The position numbers and the translations under genes were made by a program. Under the pieces are notes generated by a model. The model had not been told where the DNA came from and did no database searches. It saw nothing but the letters and a program-made list of their open reading frames with translations. Positions 51,877 through 60,325 of a DNA stretch of 64,000 nucleotides are shown here, piece by piece; the stretch's first letter is position 1; each line of letters starts with the position of its first letter. Source of the stretch: Variovorax sp. PMC12 (GTDB lineage: Bacteria > Pseudomonadota > Gammaproteobacteria > Burkholderiales > Burkholderiaceae_C); assembly GCF_003019815.1 (NCBI RefSeq), contig NZ_CP027773.1, positions 5,449,501 to 5,513,500 on the forward strand. Direction: 5' to 3'.

Positions 51877-53184
51877 ATGCGTTTCGACTTCTTCAGACGT
51901 TCGGGTTCCGGCGGCGCCGATGGCGCGGACGGCACCGAAGCCGCGCGCGGCCAGGATGCCGCCGCGAACGGCCACGTGGCCTACGCCATGCTGCTCGATG
52001 CGCAGCGGCGCGTCACCGGCTACCGGCTGGCCTGGCGGCCGGCGGGCGAACAGGCGGCCGCCCAGGCGGGCTCCGGCGTCAAGGCGCTGATGGACACCGC
52101 GGCGCTTCACCTCAACCCCGAGGACGGCGGCTGGCAGCTCGGCGCCATGCTGCTGTTCGTGGATGTCTCGGTCGACGCGCTGTTCCAGAGCGAACTGCAG
52201 TCGCTGCCGGCGCAAAGCGTGGTGCTGTGCATGGACAAGGAAGACCTGATGGACGCCGAGCTGCGCTCCATCCTGCTGTTCCTGCGCGAACAGGGCTTCG
52301 GCTTCATGCTGCGCGGCGCCGCGGCGCTGCCGGAAGACCCCGAGCTGCGGGCCATCGTCACCCACTTCGAGGTGGACGCGCTGGACGCCGAGACCGTGGT
52401 GCGCGTGCGCCAGGAAACCCAGCAGGGCAATCCGCCGGTCGAGCTGGTGGCGCCCCGCGTGAACACCTGGAAGGAATTCGACGCCTGCGCCGCGCGGCGC
52501 GTGAACGTGTTCATCGACGGCGCGTTCCGCAATCCGCCGGTGCGCGACGTGGACGACGCCCTGCAGCCCGAGTCGCTGCTGATCGTGCAGCTCATGCAGA
52601 TGATCCAGCGCAACGAAGACGTGCGCGTCATCGAGGCCGCGCTCAAGCACGACGCGGCGCTCACCTACCGGCTGCTGCGCTACATCAATTCGCCTTCGGT
52701 CGGCATGGCGGTGGAGATCCATTCGCTGCGCCATGCGGTGGCCATGCTCGGCTATTCGCCGCTGTACCGCTGGCTGTCGCTGCTGCTGGCCACCAGCAAC
52801 AAGGCCAGCTCGCCGTTCATGATGAAGAAGGCCATCGTGCGCGGCCGCTTCGTCGAGCTGATGGGGCAGGGCATGCTGCCGCCCAGCGAATCCGACAACC
52901 TGTTCGTGGCGGGCATGTTCTCGCTGCTCGACCAGCTGCTGGGCGTGTCGATGGAAGGCGTGCTGCGCAAGGTGCAGCTCACCGAGTCGGTGCAGCAGGC
53001 CATCCTGTCGCGCGGCGGCCTCTACGGGCCGTTCGTGGCGCTGGCCGAGAGCTGCGAGCTGGACGACGGCCAGGCCCCGCGCCTGGCCGAGGCTCTTTTC
53101 CTCAGCGCGGCGCAGGTCAACGCGGCGCAACTTTCGGCGCTGGTGTGGTCCCAGGACGCGAGTCCGGCCGCGGCGGGGCCCTGA
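51877..53184 (+). CDS. EAL-HDOD (YuxH-type) protein in the che operon
   Basis: 435 residues. The N-terminal half (about 30-220) has the fold pattern of an EAL domain but the catalytic motifs are gone: YRLAW stands where E-A-L is expected and GFGFMLRG where DDFG is expected. The C-terminal half is an HDOD domain (LLIVQLMQMIQRNEDVRVIE; LTYRLLRYINSPSVGMAVEI; LRHAVAMLGYSPLYRWLSLL). It probably does not cut cyclic di-GMP; binding of c-di-GMP or a protein is possible. It lies 19 bases after cheA and 62 bases before cheR, so a role in motility control is suggested by position only. Confidence 0.85.
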   Translation: MRFDFFRRSGSGGADGADGTEAARGQDAAANGHVAYAMLLDAQRRVTGYRLAWRPAGEQAAAQAGSGVKALMDTAALHLNPEDGGWQLGAMLLFVDVSVDALFQSELQSLPAQSVVLCMDKEDLMDAELRSILLFLREQGFGFMLRGAAALPEDPELRAIVTHFEVDALDAETVVRVRQETQQGNPPVELVAPRVNTWKEFDACAARRVNVFIDGAFRNPPVRDVDDALQPESLLIVQLMQMIQRNEDVRVIEAALKHDAALTYRLLRYINSPSVGMAVEIHSLRHAVAMLGYSPLYRWLSLLLATSNKASSPFMMKKAIVRGRFVELMGQGMLPPSESDNLFVAGMFSLLDQLLGVSMEGVLRKVQLTESVQQAILSRGGLYGPFVALAESCELDDGQAPRLAEALFLSAAQVNAAQLSALVWSQDASPAAAGP

Positions 53185-53246
53185 CATGACATTGAAAGTG
53201 CAGGGCTTTTGTGCATCTGATCGCTCCATTGGAAACGGGGAGCGGT

Positions 53247-54113
53247 ATGTACATTGAAAGCCATGCTTCCAGGCTGGCTGTGAATAACGAGTTCCTCTTT
53301 ACCGATAGCGACTTCTCGAGAATCCGGACCCTCATCCATCGCCGCGCCGGCATCGCCCTTGGCGACCAGAAGCGGCAGATGGTGTACAGCCGGCTCTCGC
53401 GTCGCCTGAGGGAGCTTCAGCTCCCCGAGTTCTCCACGTACCTCGACTGGCTGGAGTCCAGCGCGGACGGCGGGGAGTGGCAGTTGTTCATCAACTCGCT
53501 GACCACCAACCTGACTTCGTTCTTCCGCGAGGCGCACCACTTTCCGGCGCTGGCCGCGCATGTGCGCAAGATGCCGCAGCCGGTGACGGTGTGGTGCGCG
53601 GCGGCATCGACCGGCGAGGAGCCGTATTCGATCGCCATCACGCTGATGGAGGCGCTGGGCGACAAGGCGGGGTCGGCGCGCGTCATCGCGACCGACATCG
53701 ACACGGCGGTGCTGGCCAAGGCCGCGGCCGGCGTGTTCACCACCGAGCAGGTCGCGCGGCTGTCGCCGGAGCGGCTGCGGCGCTTCTTCAACAAGGGCAC
53801 CGGCGCCAATGCGGGCAAGGTGCGCATCCGCCCCGAGGTGGCCGCGCTGGTGAAGTTCTCGCGGCTCAACCTGCTGGACAGCGCCTGGTCCGTGAAGGAG
53901 CCGGTCGACGCGATCTTCTGCCGCAACGTGATGATCTATTTCGACAAGCCGACGCAGAAGAAGGTGCTCGACCGCTTCGTGCCGCTGCTCAAGCCGAACG
54001 GGCTGCTGTTCGCCGGGCATTCGGAGAACGCGTCGCTGGTCAACCAGGCGTTCAAGTCGCTGGGCCAGACGGTGTACGAACTGGCGCGCACGCGCGCCCC
54101 GGGCGCGGCATGA
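53247..54113 (+). CDS. cheR: Chemotaxis methyltransferase CheR
   Basis: Uses S-adenosylmethionine to methylate receptor glutamates. 288 residues from ATG 53247, chosen for the GGGGAG ribosome site; a GTG at 53211 is in frame upstream. Motifs: helical N-domain (RIRTLIHRRAGIALGDQKRQ), SAM site VWCAAASTGEEPYSIAITLM, ARVIATDIDTAVL and IFCRNVMIYFDK. Several receptors here carry its xWxxF docking peptide. Confidence 0.95.
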   Translation: MYIESHASRLAVNNEFLFTDSDFSRIRTLIHRRAGIALGDQKRQMVYSRLSRRLRELQLPEFSTYLDWLESSADGGEWQLFINSLTTNLTSFFREAHHFPALAAHVRKMPQPVTVWCAAASTGEEPYSIAITLMEALGDKAGSARVIATDIDTAVLAKAAAGVFTTEQVARLSPERLRRFFNKGTGANAGKVRIRPEVAALVKFSRLNLLDSAWSVKEPVDAIFCRNVMIYFDKPTQKKVLDRFVPLLKPNGLLFAGHSENASLVNQAFKSLGQTVYELARTRAPGAA

Positions 54114-54784
54114 GCAACACCAGCCCCAGCGCGCCGGATTCGGTGGCGAGCCACCACTACTTCGACCGCGACGTCGGCCACAAGGCGGTGAAGCTGCTGC
54201 CGTCGGAGTACTACGTGACGGCGGACGACACCGTGCTGAGCACCGTGCTGGGCTCCTGCGTGGCCGCGTGCCTGCACGACGCCGAGGCCGGCATCGCCGG
54301 CATGAACCACTTCATGCTGCCCGACGACAGCGAGTCCGGCATGCGCGACCCGGTCGACTCCATGCGCTACGGCACCTACGCGATGGACGTGCTGATCCGC
54401 GAGCTGGTGCGCGCGGGCGCGCGCCGCGACCGGCTGCAGGCCAAGGTGTTCGGCGGCGGCGCGGTACTGGCCAACATGACCACGCTGAACATCGGCGATC
54501 GCAACGCGGACTTCGTGCTGCGCTATCTGCGCACGGAGCGCATCGAGGTCGCCGCGCAAGACCTGCGCGGGCCGCACGCGCGGCGCGTGTACTTCATGCC
54601 GGCCACCGGCAAGGCGATCGTGCGCAAGCTGCGCGCGCAGACGGAAGTCCGGTCGATCCAGCGCGAGGAAGGCGAACTGCTGCGCAGTCTGTCCGGCCTG
54701 CGCGCGGTGCCCGACCTGGAGAAAACAAGCAACGCCCCGGGCGCCCGCATGGCGCCCCTGGCCGCCATCAAAGGAAACCGGTGA
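54110..54784 (+). CDS. cheD: Chemoreceptor glutamine deamidase CheD
   Basis: Deamidates receptor glutamines before methylation. 224 residues. The catalytic Cys is in LGSCVAACLHD and the His in GIAGMNHFMLP; AKVFGGGAVLANMTTLNIGD is conserved. Overlaps cheR and cheB by 4 bases on either side. Confidence 0.95.
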   Translation: MSNTSPSAPDSVASHHYFDRDVGHKAVKLLPSEYYVTADDTVLSTVLGSCVAACLHDAEAGIAGMNHFMLPDDSESGMRDPVDSMRYGTYAMDVLIRELVRAGARRDRLQAKVFGGGAVLANMTTLNIGDRNADFVLRYLRTERIEVAAQDLRGPHARRVYFMPATGKAIVRKLRAQTEVRSIQREEGELLRSLSGLRAVPDLEKTSNAPGARMAPLAAIKGNR

Positions 54785-55866
54785 GCGTCAAGAAAATAAA
54801 AGTGCTGTGCGTCGACGATTCGGCGCTGATCCGCAGCGTGATGACCGAGATCATCAACAGCCAGAGCGACATGACCGTGGTGGGCACTGCAGCCGATCCG
54901 CTGGTGGCGCGCGACCTCATCAAGGTCACCAACCCCGACGTGCTCACGCTCGACGTCGAAATGCCGCGCATGGACGGGCTGGAGTTCCTCGAGAAGCTCA
55001 TGCGCCTGCGGCCGATGCCGGTGGTCATGGTGTCTTCACTGACCGAGCGGGGCTCGGAGATCGCGCTGCGCGCGCTCGAGCTCGGCGCCATCGACTTCGT
55101 GACCAAGCCGCGCCTGGGCGTGCGCGACGGCCTGCTCAACTACACCGAGCTCATCGCCGGCAAGATCCGCACTGCCGCCGGCGCGCGGCTGCTGCCGAGC
55201 CGGCACGCGGCCGCGGCCAAGTCACCGGCCGACGCGCCGCAGGAATCGCTGCTGCGCAGCCCGCTGCTCAGTACCGAGAAGCTGATCATCATCGGCGCCT
55301 CCACCGGCGGCACCGAGGCCATCCGCGAGGTGCTGCAGCCGCTGCCGCCCGACTCGCCCGCGGTGATGATCGCGCAGCACATGCCGGCCGGCTTCACGCG
55401 TTCGTTCGCGCAGCGCCTGGACGGCCTGTGCCGCATCAACGTCAAGGAAGCGGAGCACGGCGAGCGCGTGCTGCCGGGCTACGCGTACATCGCGCCGGGC
55501 GGCTTTCACCTGTCGCTGGGCCGAAGCGGCGCCAACTACGTGGCGCACCTCGACCAGGAGCCGCCGGTGAACCGCCACCGCCCGTCGATCGACGTGCTGT
55601 TCGATTCGGCCGCCAAGTACGCGGGCAAGAACGCCATCGGCATCATCCTGACCGGCATGGGCAAGGACGGCGCCGAGGGCCTGCTGCGCATGAAGCGCGC
55701 CGGCGCCCACACGCTGGCGCAGGACGAGGCCAGCTGCGTGGTCTTCGGCATGCCGCGCGAGGCCATCGCGCTGGGCGCGGTGGACGACGTATCCCCCCTG
55801 AGTGAAGTGAGTCGCCGGGTTCTGGCGCACCTTCGCACGTTCGGCGAACGTGCGAACCGAGTTTGA
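54781..55866 (+). CDS. cheB: Chemotaxis methylesterase CheB
   Basis: Response-regulator methylesterase that removes receptor methyl groups. 361 residues, GTG start overlapping cheD. Receiver: VLCVDDSALIRSVM, phospho-acceptor in VLTLDVEMPRMDGLEF, VTKPRLG. Esterase: catalytic Ser in IIGASTGGTEAI, His in IAQHMPAGFT, Asp in LTGMGKDGAEGL. Confidence 0.96.
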   Translation: MSVKKIKVLCVDDSALIRSVMTEIINSQSDMTVVGTAADPLVARDLIKVTNPDVLTLDVEMPRMDGLEFLEKLMRLRPMPVVMVSSLTERGSEIALRALELGAIDFVTKPRLGVRDGLLNYTELIAGKIRTAAGARLLPSRHAAAAKSPADAPQESLLRSPLLSTEKLIIIGASTGGTEAIREVLQPLPPDSPAVMIAQHMPAGFTRSFAQRLDGLCRINVKEAEHGERVLPGYAYIAPGGFHLSLGRSGANYVAHLDQEPPVNRHRPSIDVLFDSAAKYAGKNAIGIILTGMGKDGAEGLLRMKRAGAHTLAQDEASCVVFGMPREAIALGAVDDVSPLSEVSRRVLAHLRTFGERANRV

Positions 55867-55894
55867 AAATCGACCTGTTGGAGTTGGAAATATC

Positions 55895-56293
55895 GTGATC
55901 GACAAGAGCATCAAAATCCTGGTTGTGGACGACTTCCCGACCATGCGCCGCATCGTGCGCAACCTGCTGAAGGAACTGGAGTTCCTCAACGTCGACGAGG
56001 CCGAGGACGGCGCGGCCGGTATCGAGAAACTGCGCGGCGGCAATTTCGGCTTCGTGGTGTCCGACTGGAACATGCCGAACATGGACGGCCTGACCATGCT
56101 GCAGACCATCCGCGCCGACCCCGAGCTGAAGAAGCTCCCGGTGCTGATGGTCACGGCCGAGGCCAAGAAGGAAAACATCGTGGCGGCCGCGCAGGCGGGC
56201 GCCAACGGCTATGTGGTGAAGCCCTTCACCGCCGCCACGCTCGAAGAGAAGATCACCAAGATCTTCGAGAAGCTGGCCAAAGAGGCGGCCTGA
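55895..56293 (+). CDS. cheY: Chemotaxis response regulator CheY
   Basis: Diffusible signal to the motor. 132 residues from GTG 55895. Acid pocket Asp12-Asp13 (ILVVDDFPTMRRIV), phospho-acceptor Asp57 (VVSDWNMPNMDG), and VVKPFT with the conserved Lys. Numbering and motifs match E. coli CheY closely. Two bases before cheZ. Confidence 0.96.
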   Translation: MIDKSIKILVVDDFPTMRRIVRNLLKELEFLNVDEAEDGAAGIEKLRGGNFGFVVSDWNMPNMDGLTMLQTIRADPELKKLPVLMVTAEAKKENIVAAAQAGANGYVVKPFTAATLEEKITKIFEKLAKEAA

Positions 56294-56294
56294 C

Positions 56295-56939
56295 ATGAGC
56301 CAGGACGCATCGGTGGCCGCGGACTCCACCAACAACACCGCGGAACAACTGCTCGGGCGCATCGGCCAGCTCACGCGCCAGCTGCGCGAAGGCCTGCGCG
56401 AGCTGGGTCTGGACAAGCAGGTGGCCAAGGCCGCCCAGGCCATTCCCGACGCGCGCGACCGCCTGAGCTACGTGGCGGCGACCACCGAGCGCGCGGCGCA
56501 CCGCGCGCTCAACGCCATCGACGTGGCGCAGCCGCTGCAGGAAGCCCTTGCCAGCGACGCCAAGGGCCTGAGCAAGCGCTGGGACCAGTGGTTCGAGAAC
56601 CCGCTCGAGCTCGACCAGGCGCGCGAGCTGGTGCTGGACACGCGCGGCTACCTCAACGAGGTGCCCGATCGCGCCAGCGCCATCAACTCGCAGCTGATGG
56701 AAATCCTCATGGCGCAGGACTTCCAGGACCTGACCGGCCAGGTCATCAAGAAGATGATGGAAGTGGTCAACGACGTGGAGACGCAGCTGCTCCAGGTGCT
56801 GATCGACAACTCCCCGCCCGAGAAGCGCCAGGAAGCCGCCCATAGCCTGCAGAACGGCCCGCAGGTCAAGCCCGGCAACCCCGAGGCAGTGACCGACCAG
56901 GCCCAGGTGGACGACCTGCTGGAGAGCCTGGGCTTCTAG
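56295..56939 (+). CDS. cheZ: CheY-P phosphatase CheZ
   Basis: Dephosphorylates CheY-P. 214 residues, long helical hairpin. The catalytic region AQDFQDLTGQVIKKMMEVV carries the Asp and Gln of the family, and the C-terminal tail VDDLLESLGF is the CheY-binding peptide. Its presence supports the beta/gammaproteobacterial type of chemotaxis system. Confidence 0.95.
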   Translation: MSQDASVAADSTNNTAEQLLGRIGQLTRQLREGLRELGLDKQVAKAAQAIPDARDRLSYVAATTERAAHRALNAIDVAQPLQEALASDAKGLSKRWDQWFENPLELDQARELVLDTRGYLNEVPDRASAINSQLMEILMAQDFQDLTGQVIKKMMEVVNDVETQLLQVLIDNSPPEKRQEAAHSLQNGPQVKPGNPEAVTDQAQVDDLLESLGF

Positions 56940-56956
56940 AGCCCGCCCGGCCCTGC

Positions 56957-56995
56957 TTCATTGGCCGAACTGCAGGGCGATAAGGGCCCTTATCG
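56957..56995 (+). promoter_or_regulatory. Possible sigma-28 promoter with overlapping palindrome, upstream of flhB
   Basis: TTCATTGG, an 11-base spacer, then GGCGATAA (56976-56983); the -35 half is weak. A perfect 18-base palindrome CGATAAGGG-CCCTTATCG covers 56978-56995, so the -10 box lies inside one arm. A second, imperfect dyad GACCGAATT-CAAT-AATTTGGTC is at 57012-57033. The only longer gap between cheZ and flhB holds these elements and no gene. Confidence 0.5.
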
Positions 56996-57074
56996 GCAGA
57001 TTGTTCCGGACGACCGAATTCAATAATTTGGTCATGAGCAAGGCGTACTTCGCCACTGCTGGTTCGGAGCATGA

Positions 57075-58229
57075 ATGGCTGAGGAAAGCGATCTCGAAAA
57101 AACGGAACCCGCCTCCGAGCGGCGCCTGGAAAAGGCGCGCGAGGAAGGCAACGTTGCCCGTTCACGGGAGCTCACCACCTTCGTGATGCTGGGCACCGCG
57201 AGCGCGGGCCTGTGGTTCAGCGCGGGGCTGCTCGGCGAGAGCATGGACGGTTCGCTGCGCCGCGGCCTGCAGTTCGAGCGCGCCAGCGCGTTCGACACCT
57301 CGCACATGCTGGCCCAGACCGGGCTCATGGGGCTGCAGACGCTGCTGGCCATCGGCCCGCTGTTCGCCATGATGATGGTGGCGGCCGTGGCCGCGCCGCT
57401 GATGCTCGGCGGCTGGATGTTCTCCGTCGAGGCCGTCGCGCCGAAGTTCAGCAAGATCAATCCGCTGGCCGGCATCGCGCGCATGTTCTCCGCCCAGTCG
57501 CTGGCCGAGCTGGTCAAGGCGCTGGCCAAGTCGGCGCTGATCGGCGGCGTGGCATGGTGGGTGATCGCGGGCGACATCGGCACGGTGATGGCGCTCATGG
57601 CACAGCCCGCGCACTACGCGCTGCCGCACGCGCTGGTGCTGGTGGCCAAGCACTGCGTTCTGATCGCGGCCACGCTGTTCCTGGTGGCGCTGATCGACGT
57701 GCCGTTCCAGCTCTGGAGCTACTACCGCAAGCTGCGCATGTCGCGCGAAGACCTGCGCCAGGAGCACAAGGAAAGCGAAGGCGACCCCCACATCAAGGCG
57801 CAGATCCGCCGCCAGCAACAGCAGATCGCCAAGCGCCGGATGATGTCCGAGGTGCCCAAGGCCGACATCGTGCTGACCAACCCCACCCACTTCGCGGTGG
57901 CGCTGAAATACCTGGACAGCGACATGCGCGCGCCGCGCGTGGTCGCCAAGGGCACCGACCTGGTCGCCGAGCGCATCCGCGAGCTGGCGAAGGAACACAA
58001 CGTCGCCATCCTCGAGGCGCCGCCGCTCACGCGTTCGCTCTACAAGCACACCAAGGTGGGCGAGGAGATTCCGAGCGGCCTCTACACCGCGGTGGCCGAA
58101 GTGCTGGCGTGGGTCTACCAGCTCAAGCGCTGGAAGAGCGAGGGCGGCGACGCCCCGCGCACCCCCACCGACCTGCAGGTGCCGCAAGCCCTTGAATACA
58201 CAGTGAAAGACACAGCGAAAGCCGCATGA
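57075..58229 (+). CDS. flhB: Flagellar export switch protein FlhB
   Basis: Export-gate protein that changes substrate specificity after self-cleavage. 384 residues: N-terminal SDLEKTEPASERRLEKAREE, four TM helices, and the cytoplasmic domain with the cleavage motif NPTH starting at Asn269, the same residue number as in Salmonella. GGAG precedes the ATG. Overlaps flhA by 4 bases. Confidence 0.96.
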   Translation: MAEESDLEKTEPASERRLEKAREEGNVARSRELTTFVMLGTASAGLWFSAGLLGESMDGSLRRGLQFERASAFDTSHMLAQTGLMGLQTLLAIGPLFAMMMVAAVAAPLMLGGWMFSVEAVAPKFSKINPLAGIARMFSAQSLAELVKALAKSALIGGVAWWVIAGDIGTVMALMAQPAHYALPHALVLVAKHCVLIAATLFLVALIDVPFQLWSYYRKLRMSREDLRQEHKESEGDPHIKAQIRRQQQQIAKRRMMSEVPKADIVLTNPTHFAVALKYLDSDMRAPRVVAKGTDLVAERIRELAKEHNVAILEAPPLTRSLYKHTKVGEEIPSGLYTAVAEVLAWVYQLKRWKSEGGDAPRTPTDLQVPQALEYTVKDTAKAA

Positions 58230-60325
58230 ACGCGATGACCAACCTGTTGCGTCTGCCGACGCAGATGTTCTCCGGATCGCAGTTCAAGGGACTGGCCGGG
58301 CCGATTCTCATCATCATGATCCTGAGCATGATGGTGCTGCCGCTGCCGCCATTCCTGCTCGACCTGCTGTTCACCTTCAACATCGCCATGTCGGTGATGG
58401 TGCTGCTGGTGAGCATGTACACCATGAAGGCGCTCGACTTCGCGGCCTTCCCGGCGGTGCTGCTGTTCTCCACGCTGCTGCGCCTGTCGCTGAACGTGGC
58501 CTCCACGCGCGTGGTGCTTATGAACGGCCACACCGGCCCCGACGCGGCGGGCAAGGTGATCGAGGCCTTCGGCCACTTCCTGGTGGGCGGCAACTTCGCG
58601 GTGGGCGTGATGGTGTTCATCATCCTGGTGCTCATCAACTTCATGGTGATCACCAAGGGCGCGGGCCGCATCGCCGAGGTGGGCGCGCGCTTCATGCTCG
58701 ACGCGATGCCCGGCAAGCAGATGGCCATCGACGCCGACCTCAACGCCGGCCTGATCGGCGAGGAAGTGGCCCGCAAGCGCCGCCAGGAAGTGGCGCAGGA
58801 AGCCGACTTCTACGGCTCGATGGACGGTGCCAGCAAGTTCGTGCGCGGCGACGCGATCGCGGGCCTGCTCATCATGGTCATCAACATCATCGGCGGGCTG
58901 GTCGTCGGCATGGTGCAGCACGGCCTGGACTTCTCCACCGCCGGCAAGACCTACACGCTGCTGGCCATCGGCGACGGCCTGGTGGCGCAGATCCCGGCGC
59001 TGGTGATCTCGACCGCGGCCGGCGTGATCGTCTCGCGCGTGACCACCGACGAAGACGTCGGCAGCCAGCTCACCGGGCAGCTGTTCTCCAACCCGCAGGT
59101 GCTGTTCCTGACGGCCGGCATCGTCGGCCTGCTGGGCATGATTCCCGGCATGCCGAACCTGGCGTTCCTGCTGATCGCGGGCGGCCTGGTGTGGCTGGGC
59201 CGCCGCCTGGTGCAGCGCAAGCCGCAGCAGCAGGCAGCGCAAGAGGCGGCCGCCGCGCAGGCCGCCAACCTCGCGCCCGGCAGCGAGATGGCCGAGGCCA
59301 CCTGGGACGACGTGGCCATGGTCGACCCGCTGGGCATGCAGGTCGGCTACCGCCTGATTCCGCTGGTGGACCAGTCGCAGCAGGGCGAGCTGCTGGGCCG
59401 CATCAAGAGCATCCGCAAGAAGATCGCGCAGGACATCGGCTTCCTGGTGCCGGTGGTGCACATCCGCGACAACCTGGAGATCAAGCCCAACACCTACGTC
59501 ATCACCCTGAAGGACGTGGAGATCGGCCGCGGCGAGGCCTTCCCGAACCAGTGGATGGCCATCAACCCGGGCCAGGTGTCGGGCACGCTGCCCGGCGCGC
59601 CCACGCGCGACCCGGCCTTCGGCCTGCCCGCGGTGTGGATCGACGCCAGCCAGCGCCAGCAGGCGCAGGTGTACGGCTACACGGTGGTCGATGCCTGCAC
59701 CGTGATGGCCACGCACCTGAACCACCTCATACAGACGCATGCCGCCGAACTGCTGGGCCGCCAGGAAGTGCAGCAGCTGCTCGACCAGATCGCCAAGACC
59801 GCGCCCAAGCTCACCGAGGACCTGGTGCCGAAGGTGCTGTCGCTCAGCACGCTGCACAAGGTGCTGCAGAACCTGCTCGACGAAGAGGTGCCGATCCGCG
59901 ACATGCGCACCATCCTCGACGTGATGGCCGAGCACGCGCCGACCATCAAGGACCCGACCGAACTCACCACGCTCACGCGCCTGGCGCTGGGCCGCGCCAT
60001 CACGCAGCAGCTGTTCCCGGGCGATGGCGAGATGCAGGTCATCGGCCTGGACGGCGCGCTCGACGGCGTGCTGCAGCAGGCGCTGGGCAGCAGCGGCGGC
60101 ATCGAGCCCGGCATTGCCGACAACCTGCTGCACCAGGCGCAGGCGGCCATCCAGCGGCAGGAGCAGATGGGGCTGGCGCCGGTGCTCGTCGTGCAGCACT
60201 CGCTGCGCGTGCTGCTGTCGCGTTTCCTGCGGCGCAGCCTGCCGCAGCTCAAGGTTCTTTCGCACGCGGAAATCCCTGATTCCCGCACCATCAAGATCAC
60301 CGCCGCCATTGGAGGACGAGGTTGA
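58226..60325 (+). CDS. flhA: Flagellar export-gate protein FlhA
   Basis: Large proton-linked export-gate subunit, 699 residues. Eight TM helices in the first half; FHIPEP signature region RLSLNVASTRVVLMNGHTGP and GARFMLDAMPGKQMAIDADL. The cytoplasmic half has DVEIGRGEAFPNQWMAINPG and VDACTVMATHLNHLIQTHAA. Overlaps flhB and flhF by 4 bases each (flhF by TTGA). Confidence 0.96.
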   Translation: MNAMTNLLRLPTQMFSGSQFKGLAGPILIIMILSMMVLPLPPFLLDLLFTFNIAMSVMVLLVSMYTMKALDFAAFPAVLLFSTLLRLSLNVASTRVVLMNGHTGPDAAGKVIEAFGHFLVGGNFAVGVMVFIILVLINFMVITKGAGRIAEVGARFMLDAMPGKQMAIDADLNAGLIGEEVARKRRQEVAQEADFYGSMDGASKFVRGDAIAGLLIMVINIIGGLVVGMVQHGLDFSTAGKTYTLLAIGDGLVAQIPALVISTAAGVIVSRVTTDEDVGSQLTGQLFSNPQVLFLTAGIVGLLGMIPGMPNLAFLLIAGGLVWLGRRLVQRKPQQQAAQEAAAAQAANLAPGSEMAEATWDDVAMVDPLGMQVGYRLIPLVDQSQQGELLGRIKSIRKKIAQDIGFLVPVVHIRDNLEIKPNTYVITLKDVEIGRGEAFPNQWMAINPGQVSGTLPGAPTRDPAFGLPAVWIDASQRQQAQVYGYTVVDACTVMATHLNHLIQTHAAELLGRQEVQQLLDQIAKTAPKLTEDLVPKVLSLSTLHKVLQNLLDEEVPIRDMRTILDVMAEHAPTIKDPTELTTLTRLALGRAITQQLFPGDGEMQVIGLDGALDGVLQQALGSSGGIEPGIADNLLHQAQAAIQRQEQMGLAPVLVVQHSLRVLLSRFLRRSLPQLKVLSHAEIPDSRTIKITAAIGGRG

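Noticed and set aside
47619..51935. 1438-residue open frame on the minus strand across flhC-motAB-cheA
   Set aside because: Fully antisense to five well-supported genes; composition rich in Arg, His, Asp and Val; no ribosome site or family motif.
56978..56995. Palindrome after cheZ as a rho-independent terminator
   Set aside because: No T-run on either side and no loop in the perfect palindrome; it fits an operator or promoter overlap better.
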